NCBI GenBank assembly: GCA_043763845.1
Contig: JAYULE010000120.1
Coordinates: 1 to 43,955, forward strand
DNA from: Pseudopedobacter sp043763845
Lineage (GTDB): Bacteria; Bacteroidota; Bacteroidia; Sphingobacteriales; Sphingobacteriaceae
Direction of reading: 5' to 3'
DNA length: 43,955 nucleotides
The position numbers and the translations under genes are program-made. The notes below the pieces were generated by a model. The model saw only the letters and a program-made list of their open reading frames with translations. It searched no databases and had not been told where the DNA came from. Positions 24,396 through 33,432 of this stretch are shown piece after piece; the first letter of the stretch is position 1; each line of letters begins with the position of its first letter.

Positions 24396-25157
24396 ATGCC
24401 AAAAACAGTATTAATTACAGGAGCAACTGCGGGTATTGGTAAAGCCTGCGCACATATTTTTGCTGAAAACAATTATAACCTTATTATAACTGGGCGTCGT
24501 AACCATCTTTTACAAGTTTTAAAATCAGAAATCGAACAAAAATATTCCGTTAGTGTTTTAGCTTTAAATTTTGATGTTCAAAACAAAAAAAAAGTTAGCC
24601 AACATTTAGAAAATTTGCCACCGAGCCATAAAAATATAGATGTTTTAATAAATAATGCGGGTTTAAGTTTAGGCTTAACTCCCATACAAAATGGTAAAAC
24701 CAGCGATTGGGATACCATGATTGATACAAATATAAAAGGATTACTATATGTTACCAAAATAGTTGCTAATCTAATGATAGCTAATAAAAGTGGCCATATT
24801 GTAAATTTAGGCTCAATAGCAGGTAAAGAAGTTTACGCCAGTGGCAACGTGTATTGCGCTACCAAACACGCCGTTAACGCACTAAGCCAAGCAATGCGAA
24901 TAGATTTGTTACCTCACCAAATTAAAGTTACAGCCATACACCCCGGTGCGGTAGAAACCGAATTTTCATTAGTTCGCTTTGGCGGAGATACCCAAAAAGC
25001 AAAGAAAGTTTACGAAGGTTACCAAGCTTTATCACCCTTGGATATTGCCCAAACCATTTGGTTTACAGTTAATACGCCAGCCCATGTAAATATTAATGAT
25101 TTAGTTATTATGCCTACCGCACAAGCTTCGGCAACATATTGGCATAAAAATTTGTAA
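24396..25157 (+). CDS. SDR family NAD(P)-dependent oxidoreductase (YdfG-like)
   Basis: A 253-residue classical short-chain dehydrogenase/reductase. Cofactor motif TGATAGIGKA (about residues 7-16) followed by TGRR (favours NADP), NNAG in DVLINNAGLS, the catalytic serine in NLGSIAGK and YxxxK in VYCATKHA are all present. C-terminal sequences resemble E. coli YdfG, a 3-hydroxy acid dehydrogenase active on L-allo-threonine and serine. The substrate here is not proven. It starts 39 bases after porT and may be read with yqeY downstream (28-base gap). Confidence 0.88.
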   Translation: MPKTVLITGATAGIGKACAHIFAENNYNLIITGRRNHLLQVLKSEIEQKYSVSVLALNFDVQNKKKVSQHLENLPPSHKNIDVLINNAGLSLGLTPIQNGKTSDWDTMIDTNIKGLLYVTKIVANLMIANKSGHIVNLGSIAGKEVYASGNVYCATKHAVNALSQAMRIDLLPHQIKVTAIHPGAVETEFSLVRFGGDTQKAKKVYEGYQALSPLDIAQTIWFTVNTPAHVNINDLVIMPTAQASATYWHKNL

Positions 25158-25185
25158 TTTTAAAAAATACTTTCAAAAAAATATT

Positions 25186-25635
25186 ATGTCGTTAGAAAAC
25201 ACCATAAACCAAGATATTAAAACTGCAATGCTTGCCAAGCAAGAAATTGCCCTACGGTCTTTACGGGCCATAAAATCAGCTTTGCTTATTGCTAAAACCG
25301 AAAAAGGTGCGCAAGATGTTTTATCGGCCGAAGCCGAAATTAAAGTATTACAAAAACTAATAAAACAAAGAAAAGAATCGGCCGAAATTTATCAAACCCA
25401 AAACCGACCCGATTTATATCAAATAGAAATAGATGAAGCATTAGTAATAGAAAAATATTTACCCACACAACTTACCGCCGAAGAAATAAAAGTTTACATT
25501 GCAAAAATTATAAGCGATTTAAATATTACATCGGTTAAAGAAATGGGTAAAATTATGATCATAGCAAATAAAGATTTAGCTGGCAAGGCCGATGGTAAAG
25601 CAATATCAGAAGCAATAAAAACACTTTTAAATTAA
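25186..25635 (+). CDS. GatB/YqeY domain-containing protein
   Basis: A 149-residue helical protein of the YqeY family, related to the C-terminal tRNA-recognising domain of the amidotransferase subunit GatB. Start SLENTINQDIKTAMLAK, then RSLRAIKSALL, LQKLIKQRKESAEIYQ, and the GatB tail-like EMGKIMIIANKDLAGKADGK. The independent function is unknown. Length is normal. It is followed by a 123-base gap, then the alpha/beta hydrolase. Confidence 0.9.
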   Translation: MSLENTINQDIKTAMLAKQEIALRSLRAIKSALLIAKTEKGAQDVLSAEAEIKVLQKLIKQRKESAEIYQTQNRPDLYQIEIDEALVIEKYLPTQLTAEEIKVYIAKIISDLNITSVKEMGKIMIIANKDLAGKADGKAISEAIKTLLN

Positions 25636-25758
25636 ATGTGGATTAATTGTTGTTATAATAATTAATTTTAAAACATTGATTATTAGGTTTTTTGCAATCA
25701 TTTTAAACCAAGGCTATAATTTTAGCATTAAAAAAACATATTTTGCGATTTATTCTAT

Positions 25759-26514
25759 ATGGAATTGGCAATTAAAGAAGAAAACGGATTTAGTTATATT
25801 GAGGTAGGAGAAGGACCAGTTTTATTGTTGCTACACGGTTTAATGGGAAACCTTAGCAATTGGGATGATGTAATTACAGAGTTTAAAAGCAACTATAAAG
25901 TAGTAATACCTATGCTGCCAATTTATGATTTACCAATTTTATCCACCGGTGTTAAAACGTTAGCTAAATTTGTACACAAATTTATAAAATTTAAACAGTT
26001 TAGTAATATTACGGTTTTAGGCAACTCGCTGGGCGGCCACGTAGGTTTAATCTATGTAAGTTCGCACCCGCAATATGTAAAAGCTTTGGTTTTAACAGGT
26101 AGTTCAGGTCTTTACGAAAACGCTTTTGGTGGCTCGTTTCCAAAAAGAGAAAATTACGATTTTATTAAAGAAAAAGTAGAATACACTTTTTACAATCCCG
26201 CAACTGCTACTAAAGAATTGGTTGATGAAGTTTATCAAACAGTTAACGATAGATCAAAAGTTATTAGGTTGCTGGCTATGGCAAAATCAGCTATAAGGCA
26301 CAATATGTCTAAAGATTTACACCAAATACTAATTCCAGTTATGCTAATTTGGGGCAAAAACGATAAAATTACCCCGCCAGATGTTGCCGAAGAATTTAAA
26401 TTACTTTTACCCAATGCCCAATTAGAATGGATAGAAAATTGCGGCCATGCACCCATGATGGAGCAACCTGTAAAATTTAATATAATTTTAAGAAAATTTT
26501 TGCAAAAAATATAA
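25759..26514 (+). CDS. Alpha/beta hydrolase
   Basis: A 251-residue alpha/beta-hydrolase. The oxyanion motif is LLLHGLMGNLSNWD, the nucleophile serine sits in VLGNSLGGHVG, the acid is the Asp of WGKNDKITP, and the histidine is in ENCGHAPMMEQP: a complete catalytic triad. It resembles the ester/C-C hydrolases (MhpC/pimeloyl-ester groups) that cannot be separated by sequence inspection. The next gene (CBS protein) starts four bases past the stop, so they form an operon that continues to nadK and further. Confidence 0.88.
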   Translation: MELAIKEENGFSYIEVGEGPVLLLLHGLMGNLSNWDDVITEFKSNYKVVIPMLPIYDLPILSTGVKTLAKFVHKFIKFKQFSNITVLGNSLGGHVGLIYVSSHPQYVKALVLTGSSGLYENAFGGSFPKRENYDFIKEKVEYTFYNPATATKELVDEVYQTVNDRSKVIRLLAMAKSAIRHNMSKDLHQILIPVMLIWGKNDKITPPDVAEEFKLLLPNAQLEWIENCGHAPMMEQPVKFNIILRKFLQKI

Positions 26515-26518
26515 ATAA

Positions 26519-27184
26519 ATGCTTGCCTTAGAGCTTATATCTAATACCATTTTGCCTTTAAACCCAAACCAAACGGTACAAAGGGCAAACCAATTAATGG
26601 CCAGTTTTAAAGTAAATCATTTACCCATAATTAACAATAATTTTGAATTTATGGGCTTACTTGCCGAGGATGATTTAATAGAAATTATAACAAACCAAAC
26701 CTTAATAAGTGAAATAAAACTTAGCAATTTAAACTGTTTTGTGTATCAACAACAACACGTTTACGATGTTATACGTACCGTTTACGAACAAAAACTTACC
26801 CTGTTACCCGTTTTAGATGATAACCACAAATACATAGGTTTAATAACACTTTCAACAATTATTGAGTGTATGGCCACCCTTACAGCATTACATAATGGTG
26901 GTGGGGTGGTGGTATTAGAAATTAACCACAACGATAATTCTTTAGCACATATTGCCCAAATTATAGAAGCCCAAGATGTGCAGATACTAAGTTCTTATAC
27001 CAAGTATTTTCCACAATCAACTAAAATAGAAATTACTTTAAAGCTAAATAAAACAGAAATTAACCCCATAATTGCTGCACTTTTAAGGTACAATTACATA
27101 ATAAAAGCAACTTTTAACCATAGTAACGATAACGATAGCATAAGTAACCGTTACCAATCGTTAATGAACTATCTTAGCTTTTAA
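26519..27184 (+). CDS. CBS domain-containing protein
   Basis: A 221-residue cytosolic protein with two CBS repeats in the first ~125 residues (TVQRANQLMASFKVNHLPII and HVYDVIRTVYEQKLTLLPVLDD), the usual adenosine-nucleotide-binding pair. A ~95-residue C-terminal part (VVVLEINHNDNSLAHIAQII) looks ACT-like, with alternating strands and helices. Such proteins sense ligands, but no target is known. It sits between the alpha/beta hydrolase and nadK with gaps of 4 and 12 bases; CBS genes before nadK are frequent in Bacteroidota. Confidence 0.85.
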   Translation: MLALELISNTILPLNPNQTVQRANQLMASFKVNHLPIINNNFEFMGLLAEDDLIEIITNQTLISEIKLSNLNCFVYQQQHVYDVIRTVYEQKLTLLPVLDDNHKYIGLITLSTIIECMATLTALHNGGGVVVLEINHNDNSLAHIAQIIEAQDVQILSSYTKYFPQSTKIEITLKLNKTEINPIIAALLRYNYIIKATFNHSNDNDSISNRYQSLMNYLSF

Positions 27185-27196
27185 AACTTACCACTT

Positions 27197-28078
27197 ATGA
27201 AAATAGGTATTTACGGCCGACAGTTTAACAGCAACGTTTTACCCTATGTACAACAAGTTTTTGATTGTTTGGTACAAAGCAAAGCCGAGGTTTTTGTTTA
27301 TCATGATTTTTACAGTTTTGTAAGTGATAAAGTTTTTTTACCAAAACAATTTCAAACATTTAAAACTCATTTAGATTTAAAAGCCAATGTTGATGTTCTA
27401 GTAAGCCTTGGCGGCGATGGAACAATGTTAGATAGTGTAACTTTTATTAAAAACTCGGGCATACCTATAATAGGTATAAACTTTGGCCGTTTGGGTTTTT
27501 TAGCCAGCATTAATAAAGATGGGATACAACGAGCCATTGATGGTATTTTAAACAATAATTTTACTTTAGATACCCGCAGTTTGTTAGAAGTTACATCAAA
27601 CCAAAAACTTTTTGGCGATTTTAACTTTGCCTTAAACGATTTTACCATACACAAACGCGATACATCGGCAATGATGTTGATACATTGTTATCAAGATGGT
27701 GAGTTTTTAAATTCTTATTGGGCCGATGGTTTGATAGTTGCAACCCCTACTGGATCAACCGCTTACTCTATGAGTTGTGGAGGGCCAATAGTTTTTCCGC
27801 GTTCGGGTAATTTTATCATTACTCCCATTTCCCCACACAATTTAAACGTAAGGCCCGTTGTGTTATCTGATACCAGCGTACTAACATTTGAAATAGAAGG
27901 CCGTAGTGCAAAATACCTTGTAAGTTGCGATTCGCGAACAGAAGTTATTAATAGTAGTATAAAATTAACGGTTAAACGAGCCAATTTCGATATTAATTTG
28001 GTACGCTTAAACAATGAAAGCTACCTATCTACGTTAAGAAACAAATTACTTTGGGGCATTGATACTCGAAACTACTAA
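27197..28078 (+). CDS. nadK: NAD kinase
   Basis: A 293-residue ATP-NAD kinase, the only de novo source of NADP. The diagnostic GGDGT is in VSLGGDGTMLDSV, followed by GINFGRLGFLA, DFTIHKRD and the second-domain motif WADGLIVATPTGSTAYSMSCGG. Length and motif order are typical. It is followed after six bases by the DUF6089 barrel gene, and these are transcribed with uppS and probably bamA. Confidence 0.96.
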   Translation: MKIGIYGRQFNSNVLPYVQQVFDCLVQSKAEVFVYHDFYSFVSDKVFLPKQFQTFKTHLDLKANVDVLVSLGGDGTMLDSVTFIKNSGIPIIGINFGRLGFLASINKDGIQRAIDGILNNNFTLDTRSLLEVTSNQKLFGDFNFALNDFTIHKRDTSAMMLIHCYQDGEFLNSYWADGLIVATPTGSTAYSMSCGGPIVFPRSGNFIITPISPHNLNVRPVVLSDTSVLTFEIEGRSAKYLVSCDSRTEVINSSIKLTVKRANFDINLVRLNNESYLSTLRNKLLWGIDTRNY

Positions 28079-28084
28079 ATTTTA

Positions 28085-28876
28085 ATGAAGCGCAATATAC
28101 TTTTCATACTCATATTTTTGTTTTCCATAACGGCTAATGCACAAGTTTGGGAAATTGGCGTAACTGGCGGTGCAATGGGTTACGTTGGCGATTTAAACCA
28201 AAACAAATACCTAAAACTTACCAATTTTGCTTTTGGTGGCATGGTAAAAAATAATATTGATGGGTATTGGTCGGTAAAACTTTCTGTTTTAAAAGGCCAA
28301 ATAGAACACTATGATTCACAATCAAAAAGCCAACAAGAGCGAGATAGAAACCTTAGTTTTTTTACACCTATAACAGAAGCTAGCTTACAAGTGGAGTTCA
28401 ATTTTTTTGATTATGGCCGTTTATGGGGTAAAAAACGCATTACACCATTTGTATTTTCGGGCATATCGGGCATTATGTTTAACCCCAAAACCAAACTAAA
28501 TAATAAAACCTACGATTTAAAAAATTACCGCACCGAAGGACAAACTCAAAATTACAAAACCAATGCTTTAGCTGTACCTTTTGGCTTAGGTGTAAAAGTT
28601 AACCTATCCGAAAACTTTAATTTAATTGGCGAATTTGGATATCGTACAGCATACACCGATTATTTAGATGATGTAAGTGCCTATTACCCAACAGCTACCC
28701 AGTTAAATAGCCAACCAAATATAACTGCTGAACGTACACAACTTGCCGATCCATCAATAAATAAAATTGGGGTAGCTGGCACCCAAAGGGGAGATTTTAG
28801 AAAAAACGACACCTATATGTTTGGTGGTATAACCTTATCTTATACCTTTGTAAGTCAAAAATGCTACTCGTTTTAA
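28085..28876 (+). CDS. Outer-membrane beta-barrel protein, DUF6089 family
   Basis: A 263-residue exported protein with a signal peptide (MKRNILFILIFLFSITANAQ, cleavage after Ala19). The mature N terminus WEIGVTGGAMGYVGDLNQ is the family hallmark, and alternating strands such as RITPFVFSGISGIMFNP and LIGEFGYRTAYTDYLDD point to an OmpA-like eight-stranded barrel. Position between nadK and uppS is conserved in many Bacteroidota. Its function is unknown; the surroundings (uppS, bamA, skp) suggest envelope maintenance. Confidence 0.8.
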   Translation: MKRNILFILIFLFSITANAQVWEIGVTGGAMGYVGDLNQNKYLKLTNFAFGGMVKNNIDGYWSVKLSVLKGQIEHYDSQSKSQQERDRNLSFFTPITEASLQVEFNFFDYGRLWGKKRITPFVFSGISGIMFNPKTKLNNKTYDLKNYRTEGQTQNYKTNALAVPFGLGVKVNLSENFNLIGEFGYRTAYTDYLDDVSAYYPTATQLNSQPNITAERTQLADPSINKIGVAGTQRGDFRKNDTYMFGGITLSYTFVSQKCYSF

Positions 28877-28895
28877 CACATTTTTTAGTTTATTA

Positions 28896-29636
28896 ATGAA
28901 TTTTAAGGATCAAATAGACCTATCAAAACTACCTAAACATATTGCAATAGTAATGGATGGTAACGGTAGGTGGGCAAAAGAAAAAGGTAAATTAAGGGTT
29001 TTTGGGCATAAACACGGAGTTGTATCAGTTAAAGATGTAATAGAAGGGGCTACCGAAATTGGCATACAAAACGTAACCCTTTATGCATTCTCTACCGAAA
29101 ACTGGAACAGACCCAAACTTGAAGTAACAGCCATAATGGAAATTTTAATATCAACCATTAATCGCGAAACTAAAACATTAGTTGATAACAATGTGAAACT
29201 TAATGTAATAGGTAATATTAATGCCTTACCCGAAATTTGCAAACGAGAGTTAAACCAAGCAATGCAAAAAACAGCCAACAATAGCCGCCTAACTTTAACA
29301 CTTGCCTTAAGTTATAGTGCTAGATGGGATATTGCAAACGCAGCAAAAAATATAGCTATTGCTGTACAAAATGGTGCACTAAATGTAAATGATATTAACG
29401 AGGAAATTTTCCCATCGTACTTAAATACGCACACCCTACCCGACCCTGAGCTAATGATACGCACCAGCGGCGAACACCGTATAAGTAACTATTTATTATG
29501 GGAGTTGGCTTATGCCGAGTTATATTTTACACCTAAACTTTGGCCCGATTTTAGGCGAGAAGATTTGTTTGAAGCCATTTACGATTACCAAAAACGCGAA
29601 CGACGATTTGGCCTTACAAGCGAGCAATTGAGTTAA
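28896..29636 (+). CDS. uppS: Isoprenyl transferase (undecaprenyl diphosphate synthase)
   Basis: A 246-residue cis-prenyltransferase that condenses isopentenyl diphosphate on farnesyl diphosphate to give the C55 lipid carrier of peptidoglycan and other glycans. Motifs: IAIVMDGNGRWAK with the catalytic Asp, GHKHGV, TLYAFSTENWNRP, the C-terminal PELMIRTSGEHRISNYLLWE and AYAELYFTPKLWPDF. All conserved regions are intact. It lies 19 bases behind the DUF6089 gene and about 60 before bamA. Confidence 0.97.
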   Translation: MNFKDQIDLSKLPKHIAIVMDGNGRWAKEKGKLRVFGHKHGVVSVKDVIEGATEIGIQNVTLYAFSTENWNRPKLEVTAIMEILISTINRETKTLVDNNVKLNVIGNINALPEICKRELNQAMQKTANNSRLTLTLALSYSARWDIANAAKNIAIAVQNGALNVNDINEEIFPSYLNTHTLPDPELMIRTSGEHRISNYLLWELAYAELYFTPKLWPDFRREDLFEAIYDYQKRERRFGLTSEQLS

Positions 29637-29698
29637 AGATTTTTATTAACAAAAATTAACAATGTTTACCACTATTTTAGCGGTGTCAAAAAAAATAA

Positions 29699-32212
29699 AT
29701 GAATAGATTTTTAATTACCCTTGTTTTAATTTGTTTTGTAATAGCAGGTTTTTCCCAAGCGCCAACACTAAAAAATACATCTCCCGTTATAGATAGCAGC
29801 GAATATTTAAACCCCAAACAATATGTTATTGGTGGCGTAAATGTTAACGGTGTAGTTTTTTTAGACAAATCGGTATTAGTTACATTATCTGAACTTACTG
29901 TTGGGCAAAACATAACCGTACCTGGCGATGCTACAGCAAATGCTGTAAAAAAACTTTGGGCACAAGGTTTGTTTGAAGATGTTGAACTAAGTATAGGTAA
30001 CATCAAATCCGACACCATTTATTTTGATTTAAACCTTACCGAAAGACCACGGGTAGGTCGCATAAACATAACTGGGCTAAACAAAAGCGAAACCACTGAT
30101 ATTAGAGAAAAATTAAATAACCAAAAAGGTAAAATTGTTAACGAAAATCTAAATATTACCATTAATAACATCATAAAAAAGCATTTTGTTGATAAGGGTT
30201 ATTTAAATACCGCCGTAGATATTAATATTAGCAACGATACAAGCGATGTTAACAGTCGTATTGTAGCCATAAACGTTATTAAAAATAAAAAAGTAAAAGT
30301 TAGCAAAATTAACATCGAAGGAAATAGCATATTTAGCGACGCCAAATTAAAAAAGTATCTTAAAAAAACTAAAGAAAAGGCTTTTTATAAAGTTTTTGGT
30401 TCGGGCAAATTCAATAGAGAAAAATACGAAGAAGATAAAACCGCCATGGTAGCTAAAATGCGAGCCAAAGGTTATCGTGAAGCCGAAATTTTGTCCGATT
30501 CGGTTTATAAATTCGAAAAAAATACAGTAAAAATAGATTTAAAAATACACGAAGGCCCAATATATTATTTTGGTAATATAAGCTTTGCGGGCAATGCGAA
30601 GTATAGCTCTAGTGTTTTAAAACAAATTTTACGCATAGAAAAAGGCGAAGTTTTTAGCGAAGAAAATATGGAAAAAAGGTTGCGAAGCAGCCCTAATAGC
30701 GACGATGTATCATCACTATACCTAAACGATGGTTATTTAACTTTTAATGTAGAACCTATACAAACTCGTATTTATAAAGATACTATTGATATTGAAATAC
30801 GAATTGCCGAAGGGCCTCAATACACCATTAATAAAATAATTATAAAGGGTAATGAACTAACCAACGATAAAGTAATTTTACGTGAAATTAGAACCAAACC
30901 GGGGCAAAAATTTTCCAAAGAAGCACTTATACGCTCGCAACGACAAATTGTGCAACTGGGTAATTTTGATGAGCAAAAAATGGATATGAAACCCATACCC
31001 AACCCCGCCGATGGAACTGTTGATATTCAATACACGGTTGTAGAAAAACCGTCGGATCAGGTAGAACTTTCAGGTGGTTTTGGTGGTGGTCGTATAGTAG
31101 GTACATTGGGTTTAACGTTTAATAATTTTTCTGCAAAAAATATTTTTAATGCTAAGGCTTACAAACCATTACCTAAAGGCGATGGTCAAAAATTAAGTAT
31201 TAGAGGCCAAACCAATGGTAAATTTTACCAATCATACAGTTTCTCTTTTTCTGAACCTTGGTTTGGAGGCAAAAAACCAGTTTATTTTGGTATTAGCGCA
31301 TTTACTTCATTACAAAGCAACGGTAGACCCAACGGCAACCCCGACCAACAAAAAATACGTTTAAATGGTGTAACCTTTAGTTTAGGTAAACAATTAAAAT
31401 TCCCCGACGATTATTTTAGGGTAGATTATGCAGCTAATTTACAACAGTATAAACTGAGAAATTACAGCGGCTTTTTATTTACAAACGGCGATTCATATGA
31501 TTTGAGCTTAAGCCAAGTATTAAGCCGTAACTCGGTTGATGCGCCAATTTTTCCAACATCGGGTTCAAACCTAAAATTTACTGTACAAGCCACGCCGCCT
31601 TACTCATTATTAAATGGCAAAAATTACGATAACCTTTCAACATCACAACGTTACCAATTTTCAGAATATCATAAATGGAAATTCGAGTCTCAGTTTTTTC
31701 AAAAAATTTATGGTAAGTTAATTTTAAAAGCACAAGCACAATTTGGTTTCTTGGGTTTTTATAACAGAGAAGTTGGGCAAGCACCATTTGGCAGGTTTAA
31801 ATTAGGTGGCGATGGTATGCAAGGTTTCGATTTTTTACAAGGTTCCGAAGTTATTGCGATGCGTGGTTATGCCAACAACGCGGTAGTGTCTGAGGGGGTA
31901 CCAACAAATTCGGGCAAACCAATTTTTACGAAATATATGTTAGAGTTACGTTACCCAATATCATTAAGCCAATCGGCAACTGTATTTGTTTTAGGTTTTG
32001 CCGAAGGCGGTAATACTTGGAATAAGTTTAGTAGCTTTAACCCGTTTAATGTACGAAGGTCTGCCGGGGTTGGTGCTCGTATATTTTTACCAATTTTTGG
32101 TCTGTTGGGTTTAGATTATGGTCACGGTTTCGATCCAATACCTGGGCAGCAAGATGGTGGTAAACAATCTTTCACTTTTAGTATAGCCCAACAAATGGGA
32201 GGGTTTAATTAA
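29699..32212 (+). CDS. bamA: Outer membrane protein assembly factor BamA
   Basis: An 837-residue Omp85 protein. Signal peptide FLITLVLICFVIAGFSQ (cleavage near residue 20), five POTRA domains up to about residue 440 (each with the Gly-x-x-[FL] turn, for example INITGLNKSETTDIREKLNN, INIEGNSIFSDAKLKKYLKK, ISFAGNAKYSSSVLKQILRI, IIIKGNELTNDKVILREIRT), then the 16-strand barrel starting around ELSGGFGGGRIVGTLGLTF. The RGY motif of loop 6 is seen in AMRGYANNAV. It is the essential core of outer-membrane protein assembly, and two Skp-like chaperones follow, a conserved order. Confidence 0.97.
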   Translation: MNRFLITLVLICFVIAGFSQAPTLKNTSPVIDSSEYLNPKQYVIGGVNVNGVVFLDKSVLVTLSELTVGQNITVPGDATANAVKKLWAQGLFEDVELSIGNIKSDTIYFDLNLTERPRVGRINITGLNKSETTDIREKLNNQKGKIVNENLNITINNIIKKHFVDKGYLNTAVDINISNDTSDVNSRIVAINVIKNKKVKVSKINIEGNSIFSDAKLKKYLKKTKEKAFYKVFGSGKFNREKYEEDKTAMVAKMRAKGYREAEILSDSVYKFEKNTVKIDLKIHEGPIYYFGNISFAGNAKYSSSVLKQILRIEKGEVFSEENMEKRLRSSPNSDDVSSLYLNDGYLTFNVEPIQTRIYKDTIDIEIRIAEGPQYTINKIIIKGNELTNDKVILREIRTKPGQKFSKEALIRSQRQIVQLGNFDEQKMDMKPIPNPADGTVDIQYTVVEKPSDQVELSGGFGGGRIVGTLGLTFNNFSAKNIFNAKAYKPLPKGDGQKLSIRGQTNGKFYQSYSFSFSEPWFGGKKPVYFGISAFTSLQSNGRPNGNPDQQKIRLNGVTFSLGKQLKFPDDYFRVDYAANLQQYKLRNYSGFLFTNGDSYDLSLSQVLSRNSVDAPIFPTSGSNLKFTVQATPPYSLLNGKNYDNLSTSQRYQFSEYHKWKFESQFFQKIYGKLILKAQAQFGFLGFYNREVGQAPFGRFKLGGDGMQGFDFLQGSEVIAMRGYANNAVVSEGVPTNSGKPIFTKYMLELRYPISLSQSATVFVLGFAEGGNTWNKFSSFNPFNVRRSAGVGARIFLPIFGLLGLDYGHGFDPIPGQQDGGKQSFTFSIAQQMGGFN

Positions 32213-32277
32213 ACCTTTTGTTATAGCTACCGTCTTATGATAAGTTTAAAATTATTATTAAAAAAACAATTTATAAA

Positions 32278-32808
32278 ATGAAAAAGTATATTTTAGCCCT
32301 GTTTATTGTAGCATGTTGCGGTTTAGCTGCTTCGGCACAGCGTTTAGCTTATGTAGATTCTGAGTTTATTTTAAAAAGCATTCCCGATTATAAATCGGCA
32401 CAAAAGCAACTTGATAACCAATCAAACGTATGGCAAAAAGAAATTGATGCCAAGTTTCAAGAAGTAGAAAAACTGTACAAAGCTTACCAGGCCGATCAGG
32501 TTTTACTTTCCGAAGAGATGCGTAAACGCCGTGAGAACGAAATTATTGACAAAGAAAAAGCAGCTAAAGATTACCAAAAACTAAAATTTGGATACGAAGG
32601 AGATTTGTTTAAAGAACGTGTAAAATTAATTAAACCTATACAAGATAGGGTGGCATCAACTATAAAAGAATATGCCGAAGCCGAAGATTTAGATATGATA
32701 TTTGATAAAAGTGCAGGCGTTACCCTACTTTTTGGGCGTAATACTTACGATAAAAGTAATGATATAATTACAAAATTAGGTTACAAAGCAGGCATAGTAA
32801 AACCGTAA
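32278..32808 (+). CDS. OmpH/Skp family periplasmic chaperone (first copy)
   Basis: A 176-residue exported protein: signal peptide MKKYILALFIVACCGLAASA, then RLAYVDSEFILKSIPDYKSA, a long helical coiled-coil region and the ending DMIFDKSAGVTLLFG, the OmpH/Skp fold. Skp trimers hold unfolded outer-membrane proteins in the periplasm and deliver them to BamA, the preceding gene (65-base gap). Two Skp-like genes in tandem are usual in Bacteroidota. Confidence 0.9.
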   Translation: MKKYILALFIVACCGLAASAQRLAYVDSEFILKSIPDYKSAQKQLDNQSNVWQKEIDAKFQEVEKLYKAYQADQVLLSEEMRKRRENEIIDKEKAAKDYQKLKFGYEGDLFKERVKLIKPIQDRVASTIKEYAEAEDLDMIFDKSAGVTLLFGRNTYDKSNDIITKLGYKAGIVKP

Positions 32809-32858
32809 AATCCAAACAAAAAATAAAACAATAATTTAAAATTAGTACAACAAAAAAA

Positions 32859-33371
32859 ATGAAAAATTTATTTAAAGTTACCGCATTAGCAATTTGTTTA
32901 GTATTTAGTATTAGCGTTGCCAATGCACAACAAAAAATTGCCCATATAAACTCGGCCGAACTTATAAAATCAATGCCCGAAATTGTGGTTGCCGATAAGC
33001 AATTAGAAGTATATAAAGCTACTTTAGATACTGATGGGAAAACAATGTACACCGAATATCAAAGCAAAGTTGCTGATTTTCAATCTAAAGAAAAAACAAT
33101 GAGCGATGCTTTAAAAGATGCAAAAGTTAAAGAAATTCAGGATTTAGAAAAACGTATTCAAGAATTTCAACAAAAAGCTTCTCAAGATTTCGAGAAAAAA
33201 AGAGGTGAATTATACGACCCAATTCTAAAAAAAGCCGAGCAAGCCGTTAAAACCGTAGCCAAAGAAAAAGGCTTAGCTTATGTTATTGATATTTCACAAC
33301 AAGCGGTTATATACTCTGAAGGAGGAGTAAATATATTGGCTGATGTTAAATTAAAATTAGGCATTAAATAG
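32859..33371 (+). CDS. OmpH/Skp family periplasmic chaperone (second copy)
   Basis: A 170-residue paralogue of the preceding gene. Signal peptide FKVTALAICLVFSISVANAQ, then KIAHINSAELIKSMPEIVVA, a Lys/Glu-rich coiled coil, and AYVIDISQQAVIYSEGG near the end. It lies 50 bases after the first copy and is closed by the hairpin at 33392-33430. The two copies differ enough to be old duplicates. Confidence 0.9.
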   Translation: MKNLFKVTALAICLVFSISVANAQQKIAHINSAELIKSMPEIVVADKQLEVYKATLDTDGKTMYTEYQSKVADFQSKEKTMSDALKDAKVKEIQDLEKRIQEFQQKASQDFEKKRGELYDPILKKAEQAVKTVAKEKGLAYVIDISQQAVIYSEGGVNILADVKLKLGIK

Positions 33372-33391
33372 AAAATATTAATATTAAATTT

Positions 33392-33430
33392 AATGCGATT
33401 AGGTTTACTAACTTAATCGCATTTTTTTTT
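33392..33430 (+). terminator. Intrinsic terminator after the ompH pair, abutting murI
   Basis: Arms 33392-33401 and 33414-33423 are a perfect 10-bp inverted repeat around a 12-base loop, followed by nine consecutive T residues (33422-33430). Only two bases separate the T run from the murI ATG at 33433. Confidence 0.85.
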
Positions 33431-33432
33431 AT